From Akkermansiaceae bacterium (GTDB lineage Bacteria > Verrucomicrobiota > Verrucomicrobiia > Verrucomicrobiales > Akkermansiaceae): a DNA stretch of 37,391 nt. Shown here in pieces: positions 8,676 through 18,600 of the stretch. The notes beneath the pieces were generated by a model, which saw only the letters and a list, made by a program, of their open reading frames with translations, was not told the origin of the DNA and ran no database searches. The DNA lies in contig JAQWZU010000161.1 in assembly GCA_029253285.1 (NCBI GenBank), positions 1 through 37,391 of the forward strand, written 5' to 3'. Within the stretch, counting starts at the first letter, position 1. Every line of letters begins with the position of its first letter. The position numbers were made by a program, and so were the translations under genes.

Positions 8676-11600
8676 ATGCGTTTTTCAACAAAAGGAAGCT
8701 CAATCGCGGTGACCGTTTGGCTGAGTTGTGTCGGCAACTCTGCCAAGGCCGATGACTTGCCGGAATCGCTGAATCTTCTTATCGAAAATCACTGCGTCGA
8801 TTGTCATGACGACTTCGACCAGAAAGGCGGATTGGATCTGCTTTCCCTGAAATGGGATCTGGAGGATCCCCACCTCGCCGAACGGTGGGTGAAGGTCTAT
8901 GATCAGATCGCATCCGGCGAAATGCCGCCTAAGAAAAAAAGCAAACTGGAAGATGCCGAGAGGCAAACGGTCTTGCGGAATTTGGCACGAGAAATCACGG
9001 CGTCCCAGGAGGCGAAAGCCCAAAAATATGGACGCTCTGTTTCACGACGAGTCAATCGCTTCGAGTACGAAAACATCGTTCGCGATTTACTCCATGATCC
9101 CTACCTGAAAATTGCTGATCGCATTCCTCTGGATGGAGAAGTCCTTGGCTTTGCCAAAGTCGGGACAGCTCTCGATGTTTCGCATGTTCAAGTCGACGCC
9201 TACCTCGACGTGGCTGAGTATTCACTTCGGCGGGCGCTTGATTTTCCCGAGAAAAAACCCAAGTCGACATCCCAACGACTCTACGCGCGGGAGCAGGGAC
9301 GAATGTGGGCCGGCGGAGGGAATGCCGCCTGGACTCGATTTTCGCTGGCTCTCGATGGATTGGAAATCAATGACAGGGCTTCTTTCGTGAAACGGGGTCT
9401 CGACCGTAAAAAGAAGTTACAAGCGATCGGAGTCGTTGTGGATGATTCGGAAGCGGAACGTGACGGACCATGGAATCAATCCACCCGTCGCCCCAATCAT
9501 TTCGGCAGGCACTACCTGGCAAACGCGAAAGGGAAGGGCTCGCACTCGATCACGTGGAAAGCCGCTTTACCAAAACCCGGCGTCTACGAAGTGCGAGCCA
9601 GTTTCTGTGGAGGAGAGAACCTCGCGAGTAATGCTCGATATGTCATTCGCCACGCAAAGGGGGAAAGTCGCGTTCTTGTCGACCAGAGTGCCAAGCCAAC
9701 GATTGATGACCTCTGGTTTCCGTTGGGGCGATTTGACTTCGAGGAAAATGCCGAGGTTTTTCTGACCGATAAAGGAGCCAACAACTGGATCATCGCGGAT
9801 GCCATCCAGTTTGCGCCTTTCAACGACCTGAATAAAAAAGCGCCCATTGCATCACCCAATCTGGAGGATGCCTCCACGGCGATTTTCCGCGGAGCCTATA
9901 CTCCTTTTTACTACGGGTTTGACGGATTCAAGGCTCCGGTTCGCGGTCACTACAAATTTCGCGTGAAGGCTCGTTCGGTGATCCGGCATACCGACTATGT
10001 TGATTGGGAAGGCGACAAGAAGCCTCGTTTTTATCCCGACCTGGTTCTCGACGCCTCAAGGAAGTTTCCCACCCCGGTGAACGACCGCATCAGTCCCGGC
10101 AAACGCAGTGAGCCGGTTAAAGTATACTCATCCACACTGGATGAACCGAACACCCAAAGCACCCTACCCATCGGCACTTTCGAGGCGTCACCGGATGCCC
10201 CGGAAGTTTACAAGCTCGACGGCTTTCTGGAAAAGGGCGGCATGGTGAAACTTGACTGCATGCGCCTGCCTTCGCCCATGGTGCCGGCCATGCCTCATAC
10301 CATCCAAAAGATTGATTCCGACGGTTATCCCGGTGTCGCCTTCCATTGGATGGAGGTGGAAGGGCCGCTTGTCGGGGAATGGCCACCGGCTTCCTACCGG
10401 GCCTTGTTCGGAGACCTGCCATTCACCCGGAAAGGGAAACATGTTGTCGCCCTGTCCGAAGAACCTCTCAAAGATGCCGCCAAGGTGCTTGCCCGATTCA
10501 TGGAGCGCGCCTATCGACGTCCGGTTACAGAGAAGGAATTCAATCGATTTTATCAGTATGCCAAAGGTCTCCTAAATAAAACGGAATTTACCGAGGCCAT
10601 GATCGCGACCTACTCCGCAGTCCTTGCTTCGCCTGAATTACTGTTCCAATGCAGCCAACCCGGAGAACTGGATGGTTTCGCTTTGGTCGAACGACTCTCC
10701 CTCTTCCTTGGGGAATCGCTGCCGGATGACACGCTGCGCAAGCTGGCGCGCGATGGGTCTCTGCGTGAATCCGAAAACCTCAAACAACAAGTCGATCGGC
10801 TCATCGCAAAGCCGGAGTTCGATCGCTTTGTTAGGGAGTTTCTCAACTCCTGGCTCAAGATGGATGAAATTAATGATACCGATCCGGATCGGGAACTCTA
10901 CCCGGAGTACGCCGGCGATTGGTGGCTGGTCAATTCGATGGTGAAAGAAACTCAGCTTTACTTCGCCGACCTGGTCATCAACAACCGGCCGGCGGCGAAT
11001 GTCATCGATTCCGACTACACCTTTCTCGACGAACGATTGGCCCGGCACTATGGCGTCGACGATTTGCAAGGAGCTGGTTTCAAACGCACTCCGCTTCCTC
11101 CGCAAAGCCCCTATGGAGGCATCCTGACCCAGGCATCGGTGCTGAAGGTGACCGCCAACGGAACCGTGACTTCTCCCGTCCTGCGTGGAGTCTATGTTCT
11201 GGAAAGACTGCTCGGCTATCATCCGTCTCCTCCCCCACCGTCCGTGCCTGCAGTGGAGCCCGACATCCGGGGGGCTGCCACCATTCGTGAGCTGCTGGCG
11301 AAGCATCGCGAGGATGCCAGCTGTGCCGGATGCCATGCAAAGATTGATCCTCCCGGGTTCGCCCTGGAAAGCTTTGATGTCATGGGACGCTGGCGCGACA
11401 ACTACCGTTCGCTCGGCGAGGGATCGAAACGAATCAAAGGAGTCGGCCGGAGTGGTAACGAGTTTGTCCACTTTATCGGTCAACCTGTCGATGCGTCCGG
11501 TCGCTTGAGCGAAGGGAAGGAGTTTGCCGATATTATTGAATTCAAAAAACTCCTTTTGCAGGACAAGGAAGTGATCGCCCGAAATCTCGTTGAGCAACTG

Positions 11601-11744
11601 GTAGTCTACGCCACAGGAGCGCCGGTGGGATTCGCCGACCGCAAAGAGGTCGATGCGATTTTGGAAAAGACGAAAGGGTCAGAATACGGTGTTCGAAGTA
11701 TCATCCACGCCATTGTGCAGAGTCCGCTATTTTTGAAAAAATGA
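8676..11744 (+). CDS. Diheme DUF1592-type cytochrome with inserted golvesin/CBM-like domain (module B)
   Basis: The 1022-residue secreted protein starts at ATG 8676, preceded by the purine-rich AAGAAGAGAAG. The in-frame ATG 90 bp upstream would put a non-signal sequence first. A signal peptide ends near SAKA. The first heme motif is CVDCH (40-44), then GEMPPKKK, DUF1587 (RRVNRFEYENIVRDLL, from about 122), a long middle region, DUF1595 (from about 607), DUF1592 (about 665-800), DUF1588 (about 811-910, with second heme CAGCH at 883-887 and KIDPPGFALESFD) and DUF1585. The middle region holds a segment at about 288-382 (SHSITWKAALPKPGVYEVRAS ... ADAIQF) that resembles golvesin C-terminal/xanthan-lyase-type beta-sandwich domains. 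This makes the protein about 140 residues longer than its module A homologue. It lies 13 bp before its DUF1552 partner. Confidence 0.9.
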   Translation: MRFSTKGSSIAVTVWLSCVGNSAKADDLPESLNLLIENHCVDCHDDFDQKGGLDLLSLKWDLEDPHLAERWVKVYDQIASGEMPPKKKSKLEDAERQTVLRNLAREITASQEAKAQKYGRSVSRRVNRFEYENIVRDLLHDPYLKIADRIPLDGEVLGFAKVGTALDVSHVQVDAYLDVAEYSLRRALDFPEKKPKSTSQRLYAREQGRMWAGGGNAAWTRFSLALDGLEINDRASFVKRGLDRKKKLQAIGVVVDDSEAERDGPWNQSTRRPNHFGRHYLANAKGKGSHSITWKAALPKPGVYEVRASFCGGENLASNARYVIRHAKGESRVLVDQSAKPTIDDLWFPLGRFDFEENAEVFLTDKGANNWIIADAIQFAPFNDLNKKAPIASPNLEDASTAIFRGAYTPFYYGFDGFKAPVRGHYKFRVKARSVIRHTDYVDWEGDKKPRFYPDLVLDASRKFPTPVNDRISPGKRSEPVKVYSSTLDEPNTQSTLPIGTFEASPDAPEVYKLDGFLEKGGMVKLDCMRLPSPMVPAMPHTIQKIDSDGYPGVAFHWMEVEGPLVGEWPPASYRALFGDLPFTRKGKHVVALSEEPLKDAAKVLARFMERAYRRPVTEKEFNRFYQYAKGLLNKTEFTEAMIATYSAVLASPELLFQCSQPGELDGFALVERLSLFLGESLPDDTLRKLARDGSLRESENLKQQVDRLIAKPEFDRFVREFLNSWLKMDEINDTDPDRELYPEYAGDWWLVNSMVKETQLYFADLVINNRPAANVIDSDYTFLDERLARHYGVDDLQGAGFKRTPLPPQSPYGGILTQASVLKVTANGTVTSPVLRGVYVLERLLGYHPSPPPPSVPAVEPDIRGAATIRELLAKHREDASCAGCHAKIDPPGFALESFDVMGRWRDNYRSLGEGSKRIKGVGRSGNEFVHFIGQPVDASGRLSEGKEFADIIEFKKLLLQDKEVIARNLVEQLVVYATGAPVGFADRKEVDAILEKTKGSEYGVRSIIHAIVQSPLFLKK

Positions 11745-11757
11745 GATCAGAGAAACA

Positions 11758-13014
11758 ATGAAAACCAACCGCAGAACTTTCCTTCGGGCTGCCGGAATCA
11801 CGCTGGGGCTTCCGGTCCTTGAGTCATTCGGCGCTACTGCCCCAGACAAGATCTCGCCGCGGCGTATGATCGCTATCAACCAGGATCTAGGTTTCATTCC
11901 AAAGTTGTTTTTCCCAAAAGGTGAAGGCCGCAACTATGAACCTTCGAATTATTTGGAGAAGATCGCTGCTCACAGGGATCAATTCACCGTTTTCAGCGGC
12001 TTGTCCCATCCCGGAGTCGACGGTGGACACCGGGCTGACAAGTCATTTCTGACCGCGGCCCCGCACCCGGGACGAGCGAGCTTTCGCAATACCATTTCGC
12101 TGGACCAGCTGATTGCCAACGAAGTCGGACACGAAACCCGGTTCCGTTCTCTTTCTCTCTCAATCAATGATCCGAGAAGCCTGTCTTACACTCAGGCTGG
12201 AGTGGAGATCCCAACTATCAAGAGTGCCTCCGAGCTATACAAAAAGATGTTCCTACAAGGAGATCAGAAAGCGATGCGGGAGCAGGTCGAGCGACTCAAG
12301 CGCCGGGGCAGCATCCTTGATGTGGTGATGGGGCAGACCAGTGATCTCAACAAACGGGTTAGTGGCTCCGATCGCGAGCGTATTGATCAATTCCAAACCG
12401 CGGTTCGCAGTCTCGAACAACGCATGACTGAAGCACAGGCCTGGGAAAGGCTTCCCAAACCCAAGGCCGAAGAAGAAATGCCGGATTATCCTTCTGACAA
12501 AAAGCAATTCTTCGAAATGATCCGCATGATGAATGACATGTCGCGGCTCGCCCTACAGACCGATTCCACAAGGGTGATTACTTTATTTTTAGGGAGTGTA
12601 AGAACGCCGGGAGTGAATCTCGATGATGGGCGTTCCATCGGCGGATACCACAACATTTCTCATCACGGAAAAGATGAGAATAAATTGAAACAGCTCGCCG
12701 AGATCGAAGTTGGACAAATGGAGTTGCTCAATGATTTATTGCAAGACCTCAAAGATATCGAAGAGGCAGATGGCACTCTACTCGATCACACCATGTTGCT
12801 CTATGGTTGCCACATGGGAGATGCCAACATTCACAACAACGTCAACCTCCCGGTCATTCTTGCCGGCGGTGGTTTTCAACATGGGCAGCATTTGAAGTTT
12901 AACGATCAGATCAATAGCCCTCTGTGCAATGTCTTCGTCAGCATGCTGCAGAAGATGGGGCTGGAGAATGACCGCTTCGCGAGCAGCACCGGAACTCTTA
13001 CGGGGCTCTCTTAA
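11758..13014 (+). CDS. DUF1552 family exported protein (module B)
   Basis: The 418-residue protein starts MKTNRRTFLRAAGITLGLP, a twin-arginine signal with RR at 5-6. Family landmarks are ISPRRMIAINQDLG, FFPKGEGRNYEPSNYLE, the HRDQFTVFSGLSHPGVDGGH block, SFRNTISLDQLIA, the helical linker ERIDQFQTAVRSLEQRM, LQTDSTRVITLF, GYHNISHHGK and LLDHTMLLYGCHMG near the C-terminus. It shares the GRNYE/VFSGL-type subgroup features with the module C copy more than with the module A copy. Here the gene order is cytochrome first, then DUF1552, opposite to modules A and C. It is probably cotranscribed with the cytochrome gene 13 bp upstream. The function is not established. Confidence 0.9.
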   Translation: MKTNRRTFLRAAGITLGLPVLESFGATAPDKISPRRMIAINQDLGFIPKLFFPKGEGRNYEPSNYLEKIAAHRDQFTVFSGLSHPGVDGGHRADKSFLTAAPHPGRASFRNTISLDQLIANEVGHETRFRSLSLSINDPRSLSYTQAGVEIPTIKSASELYKKMFLQGDQKAMREQVERLKRRGSILDVVMGQTSDLNKRVSGSDRERIDQFQTAVRSLEQRMTEAQAWERLPKPKAEEEMPDYPSDKKQFFEMIRMMNDMSRLALQTDSTRVITLFLGSVRTPGVNLDDGRSIGGYHNISHHGKDENKLKQLAEIEVGQMELLNDLLQDLKDIEEADGTLLDHTMLLYGCHMGDANIHNNVNLPVILAGGGFQHGQHLKFNDQINSPLCNVFVSMLQKMGLENDRFASSTGTLTGLS

Positions 13015-13372
13015 TTTTGCCACAAACCGATGACGTCCAAGCCCGGCCGAAGTACGATAAATCATTAGTCGATGCCTGACTAAATTAAAAACGACTTCAG
13101 GCCAACAACTCCTGGAGTGTCCCTTTGAGATCGAGGTCTTTCAGGGCCGGCTCGATCTAACCGAAGTGATCGCCACTTTCCATCCCGCCCGCGGAGGTCA
13201 TCGGCCACGTGGATTCGGCCTCCAATCCAGCAGCGGGCAACAAGAAACAGAAGCAAGGTGGGATGAGACCCCTTGATCCAAGCGAGTTGATCCGTCTTAT
13301 TGTTTGCACCAAGTGGGCCGCTGGTCATTCGTGATCGACCTCCGCCTGCCTTTGTCGCAGCCTCCCGCATTC
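13015..13372. other. Intergenic region, no supported gene
   Basis: This 358-bp gap separates module B from the HEAT/cyclophilin gene. A minus-strand open frame covers most of it, but its product is Arg/Gly-rich with no family character. In another minus-strand frame, ALKDLDLKGTLQELLA ends in TGA at about 13098 and looks like a genuine protein C-terminus. It is interrupted 19 residues earlier by an in-frame TAG. The gap may therefore hold the eroded end of a former gene. No promoter or terminator is clear. Confidence 0.3.
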
Positions 13373-15451
13373 ATGAGAACGCTCTCATTCCTCTCCATCG
13401 TTCTTTCCAGTTCGCTCGTCATCATCGCGACACTCCCCGGCAAGGAACCCGCCGCGCCTAACCTCACAAATCAGGCCTGGGCATTGAGGAACTCCGACGG
13501 ACTCCTACAGCGCGGTGATTTGCAGAAAATTGTCGAGGCGCAGAACCGGCGGGACCCTCACCTGATTAAATCCGCACTGGCCTCTCCGGATCCCGTCCTT
13601 CGCGCCCGGGCCGCCTTCGCCGCCGGATCACTTCAAGACCCGATCCTCCTCCCCGCGTTAGAAGCTCTTCTCGATGACTCTGAACCTAAAGTCCGGGTCG
13701 ATGCCGCCTTCGCCCTGCGCCAAACCCCTGGCGCGGATTCGCAAGCACTCCTCGACCACCTCCGCAAGGAGGTCGACCCCGACGTCCAAGCTATGTTGCT
13801 GGGCGCGCTCGGATTTCAAGGAGATCGTCGCTCCTATCACGAACTCCTCAATCTAAAACTCTCCAATCAGGAAGTCCCATTGATCCTCTGCATCATCTAT
13901 TACCTCCAGCGAGATATCGTTTCCCAAGAGGGCATTGAGGCCATGCTTGCGCTCCTCGACAAGAGGCAGGCTTCTTCCATCCGCGAACATGCCGCCTACT
14001 TTTTCTACACCCTCAAACGACGCCAACTAAAAGACCCCACCCTCGCGACGCGCCTCGCCAAGATCGTCCACTCAAGCAACTACCAGGATCCCGCCATTCC
14101 CTACCTCCTCCGCTACCTTGCCTCCTGCCAAAGGGACGAAGACCTCGCGCTCTTTACACGATGGTTTCGCAAGGGAGCCAGCCTTCGGGCTCGCAGCGTC
14201 GCGGTAGAATCGATTGGAGCTTTTATCAGTCGGGAGCCCGCGCGCCATCTTCTCATCGAAGCAATCAAAGACCCTGAACAGCACATCGCGATGACAGCCG
14301 CCGAACTCCTTGCCGCGAGCTCCGACCTCACCGAAAAAAATGTCGCCACCATCAAGATGGCCCTGAAAGCCAATCACACTAATCCGAGCACTCATTCCTT
14401 CCTCTGGAGCATTCTCTGGAAACATGGCGAAAAAGCATACCTCCAAAATTTAATCGCCAAGATCACCCCTGCAGAGGGCCCCTTGCTTCTCACCGCCCTC
14501 AGCGCAGCCCCGGGAATTGAGCTCGCTCCATTTGCCTCCCAAATCGAGGCTGCCACCACACATCCCAACCCGCAGGTTAATCTCCTCACCGGCGTCTACC
14601 TCGCCGAGCGCACCGCCCGGGATCCTTCCGAAAAATCCTTCGGGGCTTTTCACAAATTCCTCACCAAGGTCCGTGACCACCGGGTGCGTAGAGACGCACT
14701 CTTTGAGCTCGCACACGGCCTGCAGGATAAACTCTCCGGCAAAGAGCAGGCCGCTCGCTTCGGCGCTTACTACAAAATGCTTCTCGCCGAGGGTGATCAT
14801 CCCTCTGCCGGAGCCTGCCTCCTCATCCTAGGCACCACCGAAGACCCCGATGCCCTTCCCACCCTGCAGAGCGCCCTAGCACACGCCAACCCGATCATTC
14901 GTGAAGCCGTCCAACGCGGATTGAAGCTGTATAAAAACGGCACGACCAAGCCGATCAATTACTACATCCTCGACTATCTCCCCTTCCTCGACCCGGACTG
15001 GAAGCTCCTCCAAAAATACGGCCGCCACCCCGAGATGATCTTCACGACCAAACTTGGAGACATCGTCATTCAACTCGACGCGGAACAAGCCCCCGTGGCA
15101 GTCGCCAACCTCATTAAGCATATCGAAGAGAAAAATTTCGATGCGCTCCATGTCTACCGCCTCGTTCCCAATCATGTCATTCAAGCCGGGCCACCGGGCA
15201 ACTTTGGATACCGGATCCGCTCCGAGTTCACTCGTATCCCAAAAGTAGAACACAGCTTCGGCATTGGTGACCTCGGCAAGGACACCGGAAGCCAACACAT
15301 CGCCATCACCCACCTCATGCGTCCCCACAACGAGGGGAAATACACCAACCTCGGACTCGTCACCAGTGGACGTCAAATCGTCAAAACCGTAAACTTTAAC
15401 GAACTCATCGAAAAAACTACGATCCATCCCGACCCCGAGAGCGCCGAGTAA
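13373..15451 (+). CDS. Secreted HEAT-repeat protein with C-terminal cyclophilin-type PPIase domain
   Basis: The 692-residue protein starts at ATG 13373, which gives a Sec signal peptide (MRTLSFLSIVLSSSLVIIATL). Residues about 50-540 are alpha-helical repeats of HEAT/PBS type, for example PDPVLRARAAFAAGSL, DDSEPKVRVDAAFALRQ, DPEQHIAMTAAELLA and ANPIIREAVQRGLK. From about residue 553 a cyclophilin domain begins (FTTKLGDIVIQLD, APVAVANLIKHIE). The usual FHRV is LHVYRLVPNHVIQAG, keeping the Arg and the Gln of the active site. The usual SQFFI is SQHIAI, so an active-site Phe is lost and activity may be weak. An extracytoplasmic scaffold with prolyl-isomerase or peptide-binding function is inferred. 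The gene stands alone, with 150 bp before the next start. Confidence 0.85.
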   Translation: MRTLSFLSIVLSSSLVIIATLPGKEPAAPNLTNQAWALRNSDGLLQRGDLQKIVEAQNRRDPHLIKSALASPDPVLRARAAFAAGSLQDPILLPALEALLDDSEPKVRVDAAFALRQTPGADSQALLDHLRKEVDPDVQAMLLGALGFQGDRRSYHELLNLKLSNQEVPLILCIIYYLQRDIVSQEGIEAMLALLDKRQASSIREHAAYFFYTLKRRQLKDPTLATRLAKIVHSSNYQDPAIPYLLRYLASCQRDEDLALFTRWFRKGASLRARSVAVESIGAFISREPARHLLIEAIKDPEQHIAMTAAELLAASSDLTEKNVATIKMALKANHTNPSTHSFLWSILWKHGEKAYLQNLIAKITPAEGPLLLTALSAAPGIELAPFASQIEAATTHPNPQVNLLTGVYLAERTARDPSEKSFGAFHKFLTKVRDHRVRRDALFELAHGLQDKLSGKEQAARFGAYYKMLLAEGDHPSAGACLLILGTTEDPDALPTLQSALAHANPIIREAVQRGLKLYKNGTTKPINYYILDYLPFLDPDWKLLQKYGRHPEMIFTTKLGDIVIQLDAEQAPVAVANLIKHIEEKNFDALHVYRLVPNHVIQAGPPGNFGYRIRSEFTRIPKVEHSFGIGDLGKDTGSQHIAITHLMRPHNEGKYTNLGLVTSGRQIVKTVNFNELIEKTTIHPDPESAE

Positions 15452-15601
15452 ATTGATCTGGTCTGAATTAGGGATGCCAAAAGCATCACTCCCTTGCGGT
15501 ATGGGCAGCGCCATCAGATACCAGCCGGCATTACCACTCCTTGATGATTGCGCTGGCCCTGTCATCGGGTAGGCTTTCCGGCCATACTCCTTATCTCATC
15601 G

Positions 15602-18600
15602 ATGCGTATCCTCTTTTATTTCCGCCAATGCCTCTTCGCGATGTTGGCTCCCATCACCGCTCTGGCTGCACCCTACTCGGTCGAGGTTCTCGCGGACAAC
15701 CCGGTGGCCTTTTACCGGTTCAACGAAACTCCCGGAGCCACCGTGGCACTCGATGCCTCCCCCAACGGAAACCACGCCACTTACGCCGGCACCGTTCTGC
15801 CGACGCTCGGAATCACCGGACTGACCGAGGAAGCTGATAGCGCAGCCGAATTCAGCGGAAGCTCCACAAATAAACCGCACGTCCTTACTCCGCCTCTTTT
15901 CAATCCGGCTCTCACGAGTTTCACCATCGAAGCCCTTTTCAGAACCGACGCCGCGACCCAGCAAGCAGTTGTCCAGCAAGATGGCGGTCTGGGACGCACT
16001 CTCCTCTTCCTCTCTTCAAATGGCGGGGACATTCGCAGTTTTCTGGGTGGCACAACAAGCAGCAGCGGCACGTCAGCCGTCGTGGGACAGGTTCACCACG
16101 GGGCTCTCGTTTTCGATGACCCCACCAACACCTTGACCTGGTATATCGACGGAGTTGCCACCGCGACGGGCACGGTCAACCCGGAGTCAACCAACGGAGG
16201 CTTCTTCATCGGTATTCACAAAAACCTCACCAGCAACTATTTCGACGGCGTGATCGATGAGGTTGCCTTTTACACCGATGCCCTCTCAGCCTCGCGCATC
16301 GCCGAGCACGTCGCATCAATGGAAACACCGCCCATCCTAAACTCCTTCACCGGCGCTCCGGTAAGCATCCCGATAGGCGGCAACACAACTCTCGCTTGGG
16401 AAATTGCCCCCGAGGTCACCGCGCTTTCGATCGATCAAAGCGTCGGCGATGTCCTGCCACTCACGAGCAATGGGATCGGTAACGTCAGTGTCTCCCCGGC
16501 GACCACCACGATCTACACCATCACCGCCACCACGCCAAATGGCACCGCAAATGAAACCGTCACGATCTATGTAGACGAGCCAGCCAGCTTCCGCCTCAAT
16601 GAATTCGCCGCCCAAAATGCCGGCCCTTTGGCCGATGAAGACGGAGACGAAACCGATTGGATTGAAATCAAAAACACTGGAAACACTCCGAACGATCTTG
16701 CGGGATTCTACCTTACCGACGATCCCACCAATCTCACCAAGTGGCAGTTCCCCTCCACTGCGCTGAACGATGACGAGCTCTTGCTGGTCTTCGCCTCCGA
16801 CAAAAATCGCGCGGTCTCCGGCTCCGAATTACACACCAATTTCAAGCTCTCTTCCGGCGGCGAATACCTTGCGCTCATCGAGCCCGACGGCGTGACCATT
16901 CACGATGAATTCGGACCAACCTACCCGCCTCAATACGTTGGTAATTCCTACGGCCGTGTCTCCGATGGCAACTCGGGATACTTTGCCGAGCCCACTCCGG
17001 CCGCGGAAAATGGCACCACGACCTTCAGCGGATTCGTCGAAGAAGAAGTGGTCGCCGACATACCTCGTGGATTCTACGACGCTTCATTCCCAGTCGGGCT
17101 CAGCACCACTGATCCCACTCTATCCATCCGTTACACCACGGATGGCTCCCCCCCCACCAACACAAGCGGCATGCTTTACAGCGCGCCGATTTCCATCACC
17201 ACCACGACCATCCTGCGAGCCGCGGCCTTTCGGCCCGGAGAGACGCCTCGGAAAATCACCACGATCACTTACCTCTTCCTCGACGACGTCATCAACCAAC
17301 CCGCCTCCCCAACCGGCTATCCTTCCGTCTGGCAACCCGGCATCAGCGCGGACTACGCCATGACTTCCAGCGTCGCTCCGGACCAAGACATCATCGACGC
17401 CCTCATGGCTCTCCCCACGGTCTCCGTGGCGATGCCCATCGATGATCTTTTCGACAACAACACCGACCCCGCCATCGGTGGCATTTATGCAAACTCCACC
17501 ATCGCCCGTGGCTTCGCCTGGGAACGCGCTTGTTCTGCGGAATTCTTTGGCTTCCCCCACGGTCAGGAATTACAAGTCGACTGCGGAATGCGCGTCTTCG
17601 GCAATGCCAGCCGCTGGACTTCGCGTCCTAAACACAACCTGCGCCTCGTCTTTCGCTCCGCCTACGGCCCGTCGGAACTCGAGTTCCCCGTCTTCGGAAA
17701 CGATGCCTGGCCGGATAAGGTCAACAGCTACCTCCTTCGCGGACAAAATGGCGACTCGTGGTTTCACCCGACCTCAGGCCAACGCAACGAAGCGCTTTAC
17801 ATGCGCGATCAACTCGCCCGCAGCTTGCAACTCGCGATGAACCGACCCGCCAATTTTCAGGAGCACGTTCACCTTTACCTCAACGGAATCTATTGGGGTC
17901 TCTTCCACACTCTTGACCGCAATGAAGACAACTCGATGGCGCAGCGCTTCGGCGGCGCGGAAGAAGATTGGGACGTCATCAAATCGTCCCGCACCAATGG
18001 CATGGAAGCGATCGACGGCGACATCCAAGTTTGGAATTCCATGCTCACTCAAGCCGAAGCCGGTCTCGCCGGAGACGCCGAGTATGCCGCCATGGAACAA
18101 CTAATCGATCTCGACAACTTCATCGATTACCTCCTCGTGAATTTCTACGACGGCAACTCGGATTGGGATGACAACAACTTCCAGGCCGCCCGACGTAAAA
18201 CCGGGGGCGATCGCTGGCGTATTTTCGTATGGGACTCCGAGCGTAGCTTCCTCAGCACCGGAACCAACAGCACGACCAAAAACTTCGCCAACCGCACCAC
18301 CCGCCTGCACACCAAACTCCGGGACAATGCCGAGTATCGCCTGCGCTTTGCCGACCACGTTCACAAGCACTTCTTCAACAACGGCGTGCTGACGCCAAGC
18401 GGCGTCGCCAACGAACTCGATAAATGGATCGCGACCCTCGAATCTCCACTCCTCGCCGAGTCCGCCCGCTGGGGAGATGCGCAACAGGCCAGTCCAATCG
18501 GGCTCACGCAGTGGCAGACCGAGGTCAATTTCCAAAAGAACACCTACATCCCCGGACGCACCGCCACCGTCCTAGGCCAACTCCAATCACAAAGCCTCTA

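Noticed and set aside
10638-11597. 319-codon open frame on the minus strand inside the module B cytochrome gene
   Set aside because: It lies antisense to conserved DUF1592/DUF1588 coding sequence, has no family resemblance, and follows from codon bias in the real gene.
15452-15601. Minus-strand reading with NAGWYLMALPIP between the HEAT/cyclophilin and CotH genes
   Set aside because: The phrase looked protein-like, but the frame runs antisense into the cyclophilin domain and I could not link it to a family.
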